This document shows positions 16,651-25,066 of a stretch of 64,000 bases of DNA, piece after piece. This stretch comes from Methylobacterium sp. (GTDB taxonomy: Bacteria > Pseudomonadota > Alphaproteobacteria > Rhizobiales > Beijerinckiaceae). Below the pieces are notes generated by a model. That model did not search any database. It saw nothing but the letters and a program-made list of their open reading frames with translations, and had not been told where the DNA came from. Within the stretch, counting starts at the first letter, position 1; each line of letters opens with the position of its first letter. The stretch is from contig JADCBP010000001.1 of NCBI GenBank assembly GCA_020253445.1, forward strand, positions 372,001-436,000, written 5' to 3'. A program made the translations under genes and the position numbers.

Positions 16651-18624
16651 TCACTCCGCCGCCTGCGGCAAAGCCACAACCGGCGCCACGACCGCATCCA
16701 TCACCTTGACGCGCGCCGAGATCACGCCCTTGCGGCCATCCTCGAAGGTCACTTCGGTGGAGATATCCGCTTCTTTCGACCCATCGTAGAGCGCCTTCAC
16801 CAGCGGGCCGTAGCGATCCGCGATGAAGCCGCGCCGCACCTTCTGCGTGCGCGTGAGTTCGCCGTCATCCGCATCGAGTTCCTTGTGCAGGATGAGGAAG
16901 CGATGGATCTGCGCCCTGGCCATCATCGGCTCTTCGGCAAGCTGGCGGTTCACCTCCGCCACATGGCCCGCGAGGATCTCGTAGACCTGGCCATGCCCGG
17001 CCAGTTCCTGGTAGGAACCGTAGGAGACATTGTTGCGCTCGGCCCAGTTGCCCACCGCCGTGATGTCGATGTTGAGAAACACCGTGACGAAATCCTCGCC
17101 CTGCCCGAAAGCCACGGCCTCGCGGATATTGGGAAAGAATTTCAGCTTGTTCTCGATGTATTTCGGCGCGAACAGCGCGCCGGAACGCAGGCGGCCCACA
17201 TCCTTCGCGCGGTCGATGATGCGGAGCTGGCCATCCTTCTCGAAGAAGCCGGCATCGCCCGTCTTCACGAAGCCGTCGGGGGTCATGGTCTCGGCGGTTT
17301 TCTCGGGGTCCTTGTAATAGCCCACGAACTGGCCCGGCGACTTGTAGAGCACCTCGCCATCCTCGGCGATGCGGATCTCGACATTGGGCGTCGCGGGGCC
17401 GACGCAATCGGCGCGCACGCCATCATCCTTCTGACAGGTGACGAAGAGGAAGGCCTCGGTCTGCCCGTAAAGCTGCTTCAGGTTCAGCCCGATGGAGCGG
17501 AAGAACGAGAAAAGCTCAGGGCCGATCGCCTCGCCGGCAGTGTAGCCGACGCGAACGGTGGTGAGGCCCATCACGTTCTTCAGCGGTCCATAAACAAGCA
17601 GGTTGCCGAGCGCATAGTTGAGCCGCGCCGGCAGCGGCACAGGCTTGCCATCGAGAATCTTCTCGCCCCACTTCTTGGCCACACCCATGTAATAATGGAA
17701 CAATTTCCGTTTCAGCCAGCTCGCATCCTCCATGCGGATCATGATGCGCGTCAGCATGCCCTCGAACACGCGGGGCGGCGCGAAAGCATAGGTATTGCCC
17801 ACCTCGCGGCGATCTTCCACCGCGGTCTCCGGGCTTTCGGGGCAGTTGATGCAGAAGCCGGCGATCAGCGCCTGCGCGTAGTTGAGGTAGTGGTCGCCCA
17901 CCCAGGCGAGGGGCAGATAGGCCAGCACGTTGTCGCGATCCGAGAGGCCGTCGAAGGCCACGGTATCGCGCGCCGCAGCGATGCAGCGCCCGGCCGTGAG
18001 AAGCACGCCCTTCGAGCGACCGGTTGTACCGGAGGTGTAAAGGATGACCGAAATGTCATCGCCGTTGCCGCGCGCCATTTCCGCATCGAGCCGGCGATTG
18101 GCATCGGGATCGGCCAGCAACATGCCCTTGCCCTGAGAGATCACCTCGTCGATGGCCTGCAGGCGGGAATGATCATAGGCGCGAAGCCCGCGCGGCTCGT
18201 CGTAGAAGACGAAGGCGACATTCGGCAGGCGCTCGGAGACCGAGAGGATCTTGTCGACCTGCTCCTGGTCCTGCACGCAGGCGAACTTCACCTCGGCATG
18301 TTCGAGCACATAGGCCATCTCCTCGGCAACGGAATCAGCATAGACCGGCACGGGAATGGCCCCGAGCGATTGCGCCGCCATCATCGACCAGTAGAGCTTC
18401 GGCCGGTTGTTTCCGATGATCGCGACCTTGTCGCCGCGCTCAAGGCCATGCGCCATCAGGCCAAGCGCGTAGGCGCGCACGTTCTGCGCCACCTCCGCCC
18501 AGCTCCATTCGGTCCATATGCCGAGATCCTTGTGACGCATGCCCGGCCTTTCGGGCCGGACCCGCGCCTGATGCGCCAGCCATTTCGGAAAGGTATCCAA
18601 GGCCGCCGGAGCGTCCCGTTCCAC
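16651..18624 (-). CDS. AMP-binding long-chain acyl-CoA ligase heading the liv operon
   Basis: 657 residues, ANL superfamily. The adenylation motif is LYTSGTTGRSKG, followed by YGQTEAF and the TGDAGFFEKDGQLRIIDR hinge region. The long form with WLKRKLFHYY-type helical insert is that of long-chain fatty-acyl-CoA synthetases (FAA1/FadD15 type). It activates a carboxylic acid with ATP and CoA. As first gene of the liv cluster it probably esterifies the acid that the transporter brings in. Start: GTG at 18624 has cagggagag seven bases upstream; a GTG at 18675 would add 17 Arg-rich residues and has its AGG too close. Confidence 0.88.
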   Translation of the reverse strand: MERDAPAALDTFPKWLAHQARVRPERPGMRHKDLGIWTEWSWAEVAQNVRAYALGLMAHGLERGDKVAIIGNNRPKLYWSMMAAQSLGAIPVPVYADSVAEEMAYVLEHAEVKFACVQDQEQVDKILSVSERLPNVAFVFYDEPRGLRAYDHSRLQAIDEVISQGKGMLLADPDANRRLDAEMARGNGDDISVILYTSGTTGRSKGVLLTAGRCIAAARDTVAFDGLSDRDNVLAYLPLAWVGDHYLNYAQALIAGFCINCPESPETAVEDRREVGNTYAFAPPRVFEGMLTRIMIRMEDASWLKRKLFHYYMGVAKKWGEKILDGKPVPLPARLNYALGNLLVYGPLKNVMGLTTVRVGYTAGEAIGPELFSFFRSIGLNLKQLYGQTEAFLFVTCQKDDGVRADCVGPATPNVEIRIAEDGEVLYKSPGQFVGYYKDPEKTAETMTPDGFVKTGDAGFFEKDGQLRIIDRAKDVGRLRSGALFAPKYIENKLKFFPNIREAVAFGQGEDFVTVFLNIDITAVGNWAERNNVSYGSYQELAGHGQVYEILAGHVAEVNRQLAEEPMMARAQIHRFLILHKELDADDGELTRTQKVRRGFIADRYGPLVKALYDGSKEADISTEVTFEDGRKGVISARVKVMDAVVAPVVALPQAAE

Positions 18625-18675
18625 GCGTGTCTCTCCCTGAAGTCGGCGGGCCCTTCTCGCGAGACCCTGTTTCAC

Positions 18676-18877
18676 ACCTCAAGTTTGCAGCAATGCGGCA
18701 TGGAAGCAAGCGCGGGCTTGACAGACAGCGTCGCGGAATGCTGATAAGTTGAGAAGGTTCATGTCGTTTCGCGACGTTTTGACGCGTGCTCTGCGGAAAT
18801 ACGCCGGAATTCGCGCTTTTTCAGGCCTTTTGACCCAAGCTTCCGGTGCAATTCAACCAAAGAATGAGGCCGATTCC
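18676..18877. promoter_or_regulatory. Intergenic region before the acyl-CoA ligase operon
   Basis: About 200 bases between the Crp/Fnr stop and the ligase. It should hold the minus-strand operon promoter, but I see no convincing minus-strand -35/-10 pair. On the plus strand TTGACA (18718-18723), an 18-base spacer and TGATAA (18742-18747) form a good promoter with no plus-strand gene after it. No ORF with family features was recognised. Confidence 0.35.
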
Positions 18878-19573
18878 TCAGCGATTTTCGCGCATCGGAT
18901 AGGCGTTGAGTTCGCCCCAGGCGCGGATCGAGATGCCGCCCCTCTCCACCCGCAGCAGCTGCGCCTCCTCCAGCAGCTTGAGCGCCTTGTTCGTGGCCTG
19001 CCGCGAGAGGCCGGAGAGCAGGCCGATCTCCTCCTGCGTGATCGCGAGATGCAGACCCACGGCAGGGTGCAATTCGGGATTGAACAGGAAAGCAAGGGCT
19101 CGGGCAATGCGGGCCGGCGCATCCAGCAGCCGATCGGTTTCCACAAGCCCGATGAACTGGCCAAGTCGTTCGTTCAGCTGCCGCACGAGAAAGCGGTTGA
19201 ACGCAACCGAATTCTCGAACAGCCAGAAGAAGGTCGCCGCATCCATCAGCGCGAGGCGTGTCTCGCGCAAGGCGACAAGATCGTAGCGGCGCGGCTCACC
19301 CTTCAGCACAGTGCCTTCGCCAAACCAGGCACCGGCAGGAAGCCCCGCGAAGCTGATGAGCTTGCCCGAATCGGAACTGGTCGAGAGCTTCACAAGACCG
19401 TCGATCACCCCGGTCCAGACATCGAAGCGATCACCGAGATGGCAGATATAGCTTCCAGCCGCGTAGTTCTTCTCGACGATGCCGCGACGCGCGCGCTCAC
19501 GCTCGCCTTCCGGCAGATCATGCGACCAGCGGGCGATGGCGGCGAGGCGTTCGGCGGAAATCAAGGATGGCAC
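18878..19573 (-). CDS. Crp/Fnr-family transcriptional regulator
   Basis: 231 residues. The N-terminal cyclic-nucleotide-binding-like beta barrel covers about 15-140 (IVEKNYAAGSYICHLGDRFD... then GAWFGEGTVL), followed by a dimer helix and a winged helix at about 170-220 with the HTH segment ITQEEIGLLSGLSRQATNKAL. There is no N-terminal Cys cluster, so it is not a classical oxygen-sensing FNR. The start is an apparent GTG (19573) without a clear ribosome site. It lies between the oxidoreductase and acyl-CoA ligase genes in the same direction and may control either. Confidence 0.87.
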   Translation of the reverse strand: MPSLISAERLAAIARWSHDLPEGERERARRGIVEKNYAAGSYICHLGDRFDVWTGVIDGLVKLSTSSDSGKLISFAGLPAGAWFGEGTVLKGEPRRYDLVALRETRLALMDAATFFWLFENSVAFNRFLVRQLNERLGQFIGLVETDRLLDAPARIARALAFLFNPELHPAVGLHLAITQEEIGLLSGLSRQATNKALKLLEEAQLLRVERGGISIRAWGELNAYPMRENR

Positions 19574-19633
19574 CGGCGAGGATGAGGCATTCGTTCCTTA
19601 TCCATCCGGTTTGCCCCTGAAACAAGCTTCGCG

Positions 19634-22600
19634 TTACTCCGCCGCCTGCCGCATCATCGTCATTTCGGAGCGGAACTCAGCCAGAAGTGCCGCTTCCGCC
19701 CCATCGGTCTCCGCGGCGTTCTTCGCCCGCACATGCCCAAACCCGCGAATGCGCTGCGGCAGGCCCGCAATCTCCACCGCCAGCGCATGCTTCGCCGGCG
19801 TGAGGCCCTTCGCCAGTTCCTCGAGGCGCGCGAGGAAGGTCTCGATGCGCGCCCGTTCGTCCTTGCGTTCGGCCGAATAGCCAAAGATGTCGAATGCGGT
19901 GCCGCGCAGGCGCTTCAGCTTCGCGAGCAAGCCGAAGGCGCTCATCATCCATGGGCCGAAGCTCGTCTTCATCGGCAGGCCGGTGGAGGGGTGCTTCCGG
20001 CCAAGCAGCGGCGGCGCGAGGTGGAAGGTGATCTTCATGTTCTCGCCATCGAAGGAATCGCGCAATTGCTGGCGGAAGGCCGGAGCCGTGTAGAGACGGG
20101 CGACCTCGTATTCGTCCTTGTAGGCCATCAGCTTGAAGAGCGATCGCGCGGCGGCCTCGGTGAGGGCAGTCTGGCTCGGCACCATTTCGGCCTCGCGCGC
20201 CCGGAGCTTTCTGATCGCATCCGCATAGCGCTTGGCATAAGCGGCGTTCTGATAATCCGTCAGGAACGCCACGCGCCGCTCGATGATCTCATCGAGCGTG
20301 GACGAGATGGTCTGGGCCGGACTGGGCCGCGAGAGCTCGAGAATCTGCCCGAGAAGGGCCGGCTCATGCGCCACCGCGCGGCCCCAGCGGAAGGCCTCGA
20401 GGTTCATCTTCACCGCTTCGCCATTGAGATCGATGGCCCGCTCGATGGAGGCTGCCGTGAGCGGGACGCCGCCCTTCTGGTAGGCGTAGCCCAGAAGGAA
20501 CATGTTCGCGGCGATGGATTGCCCGAACAAGGTGACGGCGATCTTCGAGGCGTCGATGAAGAAGGCGCGATCCTTGCCCGCCGCGCTGGCTATGCCGCGC
20601 TTCAGACGCTCGGAGGGCAGCGAATAATCCGGGTTGCGGGTGAAATCGCCGGGGAGGATCTCGGCGGTATTCACGACGAAGGTCGTGCCGGCCAATTTCG
20701 TGGCCGCCAGAACCTTCTTCGAGCCGGACACCACGAGATCGCAGCCGAGGATGAGATCGGCCATGCCGGCGGAAACGCGGATCGCGTGGATATCCTCCGG
20801 AGATTTGGCGAGGCGGATATGCGAGTAAACCGCGCCGCCCTTCTGTGCGAGGCCGGCCATGTCGATCATGCCGCAGCCGCGATGCTCGAGATGTGCCGCC
20901 ATGCCGAGGATGGCAGCGATGGTGACGACACCCGTGCCACCGACCCCCGTGACGATGCCCGACCACGGCTCATGCTCCAGCGACGGGAGAGCAGGATCGG
21001 GCAAATCCGGCATCGTGAAGCCTGCCGCCTGAGCCGCGAGCTTCTTCGGCCGCGCGCCGGAAACGGTCACGAAGCTCGGGCAGAAGCCATCGACGCAGGA
21101 ATAATCCTTGTTGCAATTGGATTGATCGATCTTCCGCTTGCGACCGAATTCGGTCTCGACCGGCTGCACGGAGACGCAGTTCGAGGCCTTGCCGCAATCG
21201 CCGCAGCCCTCGCAGACCAGCTCGTTGATGAGCACGCGCTTGTCCGGGTCGGGCATCAGGCCGCGCTTTCGACGGCGCCGCTTCTCGGCGGCGCAGGTCT
21301 GGTCGTAGATCATCACCGTCACGCCGGGAATTTCGGCAAGCTCGCGCTGCACCACCATCAGTTCGGTGCGGTGATGGAAACTGGTGCCCGCGGGCCAGGA
21401 ATAGCGGTGGTCGTATTTCCCGGGGTCATCCGAGACGACCGCGATCCGCTCCACGCCTTCCGCCCGCACCTGCCGGGCAATGGCATCCGGCGTGAGGTTG
21501 CCCTCATGCGGCTGGCCGCCGGTCATGGCGACGGCATCGTTGAACAGGATCTTGTAGGTGATGTTCGTCCTGGTCGCGATGGACCAGCGCAGCGCCAGCG
21601 CGCCGGAATGGTTGTAGGTCCCATCACCGAGGTTCTGGAACACATGCTTGCGGGTGGAGAAGGTCGATTCACCGATCCAGTTCGCGCCCTCGCCACCCAT
21701 CTGGGTCACGCCTTCGGTGTTCCGGTCCATCCAGCTCACCATGAAATGGCAGCCGATGCCGGCATAGGCGCGGCCCTCTTCAGGCACCTTGGTGGAGGTG
21801 TTATGCGGGCAGCCCGAGCAGAAATAGGGCGTGCGCACCGCGATGTCGTTCGTCTCTGCCATTTTCTTCTGCGCAAGGCGCAGACGCTCGATGCGCGCCG
21901 CGAGATCCGCATTCGGGTGATGCCGCAGGATGCGTTCGCCGAGCGCGATGGCGATATCATTGGGATCCAGCGCGCCCTTCACGGGGAAGAGCCACTCGCC
22001 CTTCTCGTCGCGCTTGCCGATCACGGTCGGCTGGTTCGCGGTGCCGTAAAGCTCCTCGCGCACCTGCACCTCGATGAGGCTGCGCTTCTCCTCGACCACC
22101 ATGATGAGGTCGAGTCCATGCGCGAAATCCTGCAATTCGCGCTGGCTGATCGGCCATGGCGAGCCAAGCTTGTAGAGGCGGATGCCGAGCTGGTTGGCCT
22201 TGCGTTCATCGATGCCGAGATCATCGAAGGCCTGGCGCGTATCAAGATAGCTCTTGCCGGTGGTGATGATGCCGATCTTTGGCGTGGCGCCGCCGGTCGT
22301 GACAAAATGGTTCAGGTTGTTGGCGCGGATGAAGGCCACGGCCGCCGCGCGCTTGAACTCGTGCAGACGCGCTTCCTGCTCGAGGAAGCCATCGCGCGGG
22401 CGGATGTTCAGGCCACCCGGCGGGAAGGCGAAATCATCCGGCACGATGATCTTCACCCGGTCGATGGAACCATCCACCGAGGCGGTCGATTCGATGTTGT
22501 CCTTCACGCATTTCAGCGCGGTCCACGCGCCCGTGAAGCGGCTCATCGCATAGCCGAAGAGGCCGTAATCAAGGATTTCCTGCACGCCCGCAGGGTTCAG

Positions 22601-23122
22601 GATCGGCACCATCAGATCGAGGAAATGGAACTCGGATTGATGCGCCGTGGTGGAACTCTCGGCGGTGTGGTCGTCACCCATCAGCGCGAGCACGCCACCA
22701 TGCTTCGAGGTGCCAGCAAGGTTCGCGTGGCGGAACACATCGCCGCAGCGGTCAACGCCCGGCCCCTTGCCGTACCACATGGCAAAGACGCCATCATACT
22801 TCCCCTCGCCGCGCATCTCGGCCTGCTGGGTGCCCCAGACGGCGGTGGCCGCGAGATCCTCGTTGAGGCCCGGCTCGAAGCGGATATTCGATTTCTCGAA
22901 AAGCTTCTTGGCCCGGAAGAAGTTCTGGTCGAGGCCACCCAGCGGCGAACCGCGATAACCGGAAATGAAACCTGCGGTATTCAGGCCCGCGCGGCGGTCG
23001 CGTTCGCGCTGCATCAGCAGCATGCGCGTGATGGCCTGCGCGCCATTGAGGAAGACAGGACCCTGCGCGAGGTCATACTTATCTTCCAGCGTGACGTGAC
23101 GCAGCGGAAACGGCTCACCCAT
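19634..23122 (-). CDS. Indolepyruvate ferredoxin oxidoreductase (fused alpha-beta)
   Basis: 1162 residues. Converts aryl pyruvates (indolepyruvate, phenylpyruvate) to arylacetyl-CoA with CoA and ferredoxin. The N-terminal two thirds corresponds to IorA: pyrimidine-binding region, TPP domain with GGDGT-type LGDGTYNHSG and a ferredoxin-like Cys cluster at CEGCGDCGKASNC. The C-terminal third holds the IorB gamma domain (GVGGTGVVTIAAILGMAAHL). Alphaproteobacteria commonly carry this single fused form. ATG 23122 has ggggaga at ideal spacing; a GTG two codons upstream is less likely. The minus-strand -10 TATACT at 23189-23194 may be its promoter. Confidence 0.92.
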   Translation of the reverse strand: MGEPFPLRHVTLEDKYDLAQGPVFLNGAQAITRMLLMQRERDRRAGLNTAGFISGYRGSPLGGLDQNFFRAKKLFEKSNIRFEPGLNEDLAATAVWGTQQAEMRGEGKYDGVFAMWYGKGPGVDRCGDVFRHANLAGTSKHGGVLALMGDDHTAESSTTAHQSEFHFLDLMVPILNPAGVQEILDYGLFGYAMSRFTGAWTALKCVKDNIESTASVDGSIDRVKIIVPDDFAFPPGGLNIRPRDGFLEQEARLHEFKRAAAVAFIRANNLNHFVTTGGATPKIGIITTGKSYLDTRQAFDDLGIDERKANQLGIRLYKLGSPWPISQRELQDFAHGLDLIMVVEEKRSLIEVQVREELYGTANQPTVIGKRDEKGEWLFPVKGALDPNDIAIALGERILRHHPNADLAARIERLRLAQKKMAETNDIAVRTPYFCSGCPHNTSTKVPEEGRAYAGIGCHFMVSWMDRNTEGVTQMGGEGANWIGESTFSTRKHVFQNLGDGTYNHSGALALRWSIATRTNITYKILFNDAVAMTGGQPHEGNLTPDAIARQVRAEGVERIAVVSDDPGKYDHRYSWPAGTSFHHRTELMVVQRELAEIPGVTVMIYDQTCAAEKRRRRKRGLMPDPDKRVLINELVCEGCGDCGKASNCVSVQPVETEFGRKRKIDQSNCNKDYSCVDGFCPSFVTVSGARPKKLAAQAAGFTMPDLPDPALPSLEHEPWSGIVTGVGGTGVVTIAAILGMAAHLEHRGCGMIDMAGLAQKGGAVYSHIRLAKSPEDIHAIRVSAGMADLILGCDLVVSGSKKVLAATKLAGTTFVVNTAEILPGDFTRNPDYSLPSERLKRGIASAAGKDRAFFIDASKIAVTLFGQSIAANMFLLGYAYQKGGVPLTAASIERAIDLNGEAVKMNLEAFRWGRAVAHEPALLGQILELSRPSPAQTISSTLDEIIERRVAFLTDYQNAAYAKRYADAIRKLRAREAEMVPSQTALTEAAARSLFKLMAYKDEYEVARLYTAPAFRQQLRDSFDGENMKITFHLAPPLLGRKHPSTGLPMKTSFGPWMMSAFGLLAKLKRLRGTAFDIFGYSAERKDERARIETFLARLEELAKGLTPAKHALAVEIAGLPQRIRGFGHVRAKNAAETDGAEAALLAEFRSEMTMMRQAAE

Positions 23123-23287
23123 CGTCACTCTCCCCTGTGAACGACCCGGACGTTCTCGGCGCTTGTCCCGCGCCCACTTGAAGCCTTAGTATACGTCAGC
23201 ATTGCTGCCCTAACCAGCGGATTTGCGCTTCCCGGGGGCTTCCGCCATGTATTCGCCATCCTGATGCGCGAGATGCAGGAATTGAAC

Positions 23288-23953
23288 ATGAAACGGTTTC
23301 GATTCGCCCCTCCATCCGCAATGAAATTGCGAGCAGTTCTGGCTTTCTTCGCGGTTTTCCTGCCGTCGCTGGTATTGGCGCATCCGCATGTCTGGGTGAC
23401 GGCGACGACAACCGTGGTGACGAGACCCGACGGCACCATCACCGCCATCAAGCATCGCTGGACCTTCGACGAACCGTTTTCGGCCTATGCCGTGATGGGC
23501 ATGGACAAGGATGGCGACGGGAAATTCAGCCGGGAGGAACTCGCGCCCTTCGCCAGGATCAACATGGAATCGCTGCATGAATATGGCTTCTTCACCAGCG
23601 TGAGGCAGGGCAAGGGCGCGATCGCCTTCTCCGACCCCGTGGATTACTGGCTCGACCATGACGGCAAGGCGCTAACGCTGAATTTCACCCTGCCGGTGAA
23701 GGAAGGCGCGATTGTCGTGAAGGATGCGCGCCTCGAAGTGACCGACCCCTCCTTCTTCGTCTCCTTCGAATTCGCGAAGGAAAACCCCGTTCGGGTGGAA
23801 GGTTCGAGCAAGAGTTGCAAGCCGCAATTGCGGCCGCCGCCGCCGGGGGTGTTCCAGCGCCTGTCGCAGCTCGGCGAAAATGCCTTCAACAATGCTCTGC
23901 CCGGCGGGCTGGGGGTCGATTTCTCGACTCCCGTGACCTTCTCCTGCCCGTGA
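23288..23953 (+). CDS. DUF1007 periplasmic protein (nickel/cobalt transport partner)
   Basis: 221 residues. A signal peptide (about 1-33) ends just before HPHVWV, the N-terminal motif of the DUF1007 family, which likely binds metal by its histidines. An EF-hand-like DKDGDGKFSREE sits near residue 75. DUF1007 genes occur next to NicO-type transporters, as here, and the protein is thought to be their periplasmic partner. Three Met codons are possible; the one at 23288 follows an AGGA site. The C-terminal Cys is encoded within a 17-bp tandem repeat containing the stop. Confidence 0.83.
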   Translation: MKRFRFAPPSAMKLRAVLAFFAVFLPSLVLAHPHVWVTATTTVVTRPDGTITAIKHRWTFDEPFSAYAVMGMDKDGDGKFSREELAPFARINMESLHEYGFFTSVRQGKGAIAFSDPVDYWLDHDGKALTLNFTLPVKEGAIVVKDARLEVTDPSFFVSFEFAKENPVRVEGSSKSCKPQLRPPPPGVFQRLSQLGENAFNNALPGGLGVDFSTPVTFSCP

Positions 23954-23989
23954 CCTTCTCCTGCCCGTGACCTTCTCCTGCCCGTGACC
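23930..23989 (+). repeat. 17-bp tandem repeat x3.5 over the DUF1007 stop
   Basis: Three full copies of cccgtgaccttctcctg (23930-23946, 23947-23963, 23964-23980) and a partial fourth (cccgtgacc, 23981-23989). The TGA stop of the DUF1007 gene (23951-23953) is in the second copy. Because 17 is not a multiple of 3, each copy shifts frame. Confidence 0.92.
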
Positions 23990-23997
23990 CCGATAGC

Positions 23998-24042
23998 ATG
24001 ACCCGAAGCGGCATCAACCGAAGCGGCATGACCCGAAGCGGC
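23998..24042 (+). repeat. 15-bp tandem repeat x3 at the NicO start
   Basis: Copies atgacccgaagcggc (23998-24012), atcaaccgaagcggc (24013-24027) and atgacccgaagcggc (24028-24042), in frame with the transporter. It lies only 8 bases after the 17-bp repeat array that overlaps the preceding stop. Confidence 0.88.
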
Positions 24043-24966
24043 ATGGCGGAGGCTTGCGGGCGCGCGCTGATCGTGGCGCTGGTGATTCTCGCCCTCGCCC
24101 CGGACGGGCTGGCCCAAACCGCTCCCTTCGGCCTTCCTGCGCCACGCGGCGCAACGCCGCCCGCCGCCGAGGGGCTCGGCGCCTGGTTCCTGCAGAAACA
24201 GGCGGAATTCCACCGCGCGCTGACCCTCGCCTTCCGTGAGGCTTCGAATGATCGTGGCAGCATCCTCACGCTCATTGGCCTCGCCTTCGCCTATGGCATG
24301 GTGCATGCGGTGGGGCCGGGCCACGGCAAGGCGGTGATTTCCGGCTATATCGTCGCGAATGAGAGCGCGCTGAAGCGTGGCGTGGCGCTTGCCTTCGGTG
24401 CCGCCGCCGTGCAGGCCTTGATCGCGCTCGGGGTGGTTCTGTTCATCGCGAAAGTGGTAGGCGGCACCGCGCGTGATGTCGATCGCTCCGTGATATTCAT
24501 CGAAACCCTCGGCTTCTCGGTCATCGTCGCGATGGGGCTTTGGATCGTCTGGCGGAAGGGCCGCGCGCTGCTGGGCCTTACGCCTGCCGAAGCCGCCTGC
24601 ACGCATGACCATGGGCCAAGCCCCGCCGTCTTCGCGAAGGGCGGCCGCGCGAGCCTCGCGCTCGCGGCCATCGGCGCCGGCATCCGCCCCTGCACGGGTG
24701 CGATCATCCTGCTCGTCTTCGCGCTTTCCCAGCAGCTTTATCTGTTGGGCGCGGCATCCGTGCTGGCCATGGCCGTGGGCACGGCGATCGGCACGAGCCT
24801 CTTCGCGATGCTCGCGGTGAAGGCGAAGCATGTCGCGCTCTGGCTCGCGAGCGGACGCAGCCACACGGCACTCCGGGCACAGCTCGCGCTGGAGATGCTT
24901 GCCGGCATCGCCCTCGTGGCAATCGGCGCGGCCCTCCTTTCCGGCTTGATGACCGCCGGGAGCTAA
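23998..24966 (+). CDS. NicO-family nickel/cobalt transporter
   Basis: Up to 322 residues, six or more transmembrane segments. The motif HAVGPGHGKAVISGY (about 102-116) and GAGIRPCTGAI (about 227-237) are the two signatures of the NicO/RcnA/HoxN-like group. These proteins move Ni2+ or Co2+ across the inner membrane, as exporter (RcnA) or importer; the direction is not decided by sequence. Three 15-bp repeats at the 5' end encode MTRSG-INRSG-MTRSG, giving ATGs at 23998, 24028 and 24043; the last (MAEACGRALIV) best fits a signal or first helix. The cytoplasmic loop has only a short HDHG, not the long His tract of RcnA. Confidence 0.85.
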   Translation: MTRSGINRSGMTRSGMAEACGRALIVALVILALAPDGLAQTAPFGLPAPRGATPPAAEGLGAWFLQKQAEFHRALTLAFREASNDRGSILTLIGLAFAYGMVHAVGPGHGKAVISGYIVANESALKRGVALAFGAAAVQALIALGVVLFIAKVVGGTARDVDRSVIFIETLGFSVIVAMGLWIVWRKGRALLGLTPAEAACTHDHGPSPAVFAKGGRASLALAAIGAGIRPCTGAIILLVFALSQQLYLLGAASVLAMAVGTAIGTSLFAMLAVKAKHVALWLASGRSHTALRAQLALEMLAGIALVAIGAALLSGLMTAGS

Positions 24967-25034
24967 AGCATCCGCCCGCCAAGTGGATGCCGGTTGGCGA
25001 AAAAAAGCGGGTGCGAAAACAACAAGAGTGAGCG
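24965..25034. repeat. Rhizobiales palindromic repeat, copy 3
   Basis: Sequence aaagcatccgcccgccaagtgg continues with atgccggttggcgaaaaaaa, then gcgggtgcgaaaacaacaag. The arms gcatccgc and gcgggtgc pair imperfectly around the aagtggatgccggtt core. It overlaps the stop of the NicO gene and fills the convergent gap before the gamma-glutamyltransferase stop. Confidence 0.78.
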
Positions 25035-25066
25035 CCAGATCTCTTTCTGTCTGATCGGTTTGCGCT

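Noticed and set aside
19733-23140. Open frame of 1135 codons antisense to the indolepyruvate oxidoreductase
   Set aside because: It mirrors the third-position GC bias of the true gene and shows no domain.
23129-23287. Cobalamin or NiCo riboswitch upstream of the DUF1007/NicO genes
   Set aside because: No B12-box-like or NiCo-type conserved segment was seen and the region is too short for a cobalamin riboswitch plus promoters.
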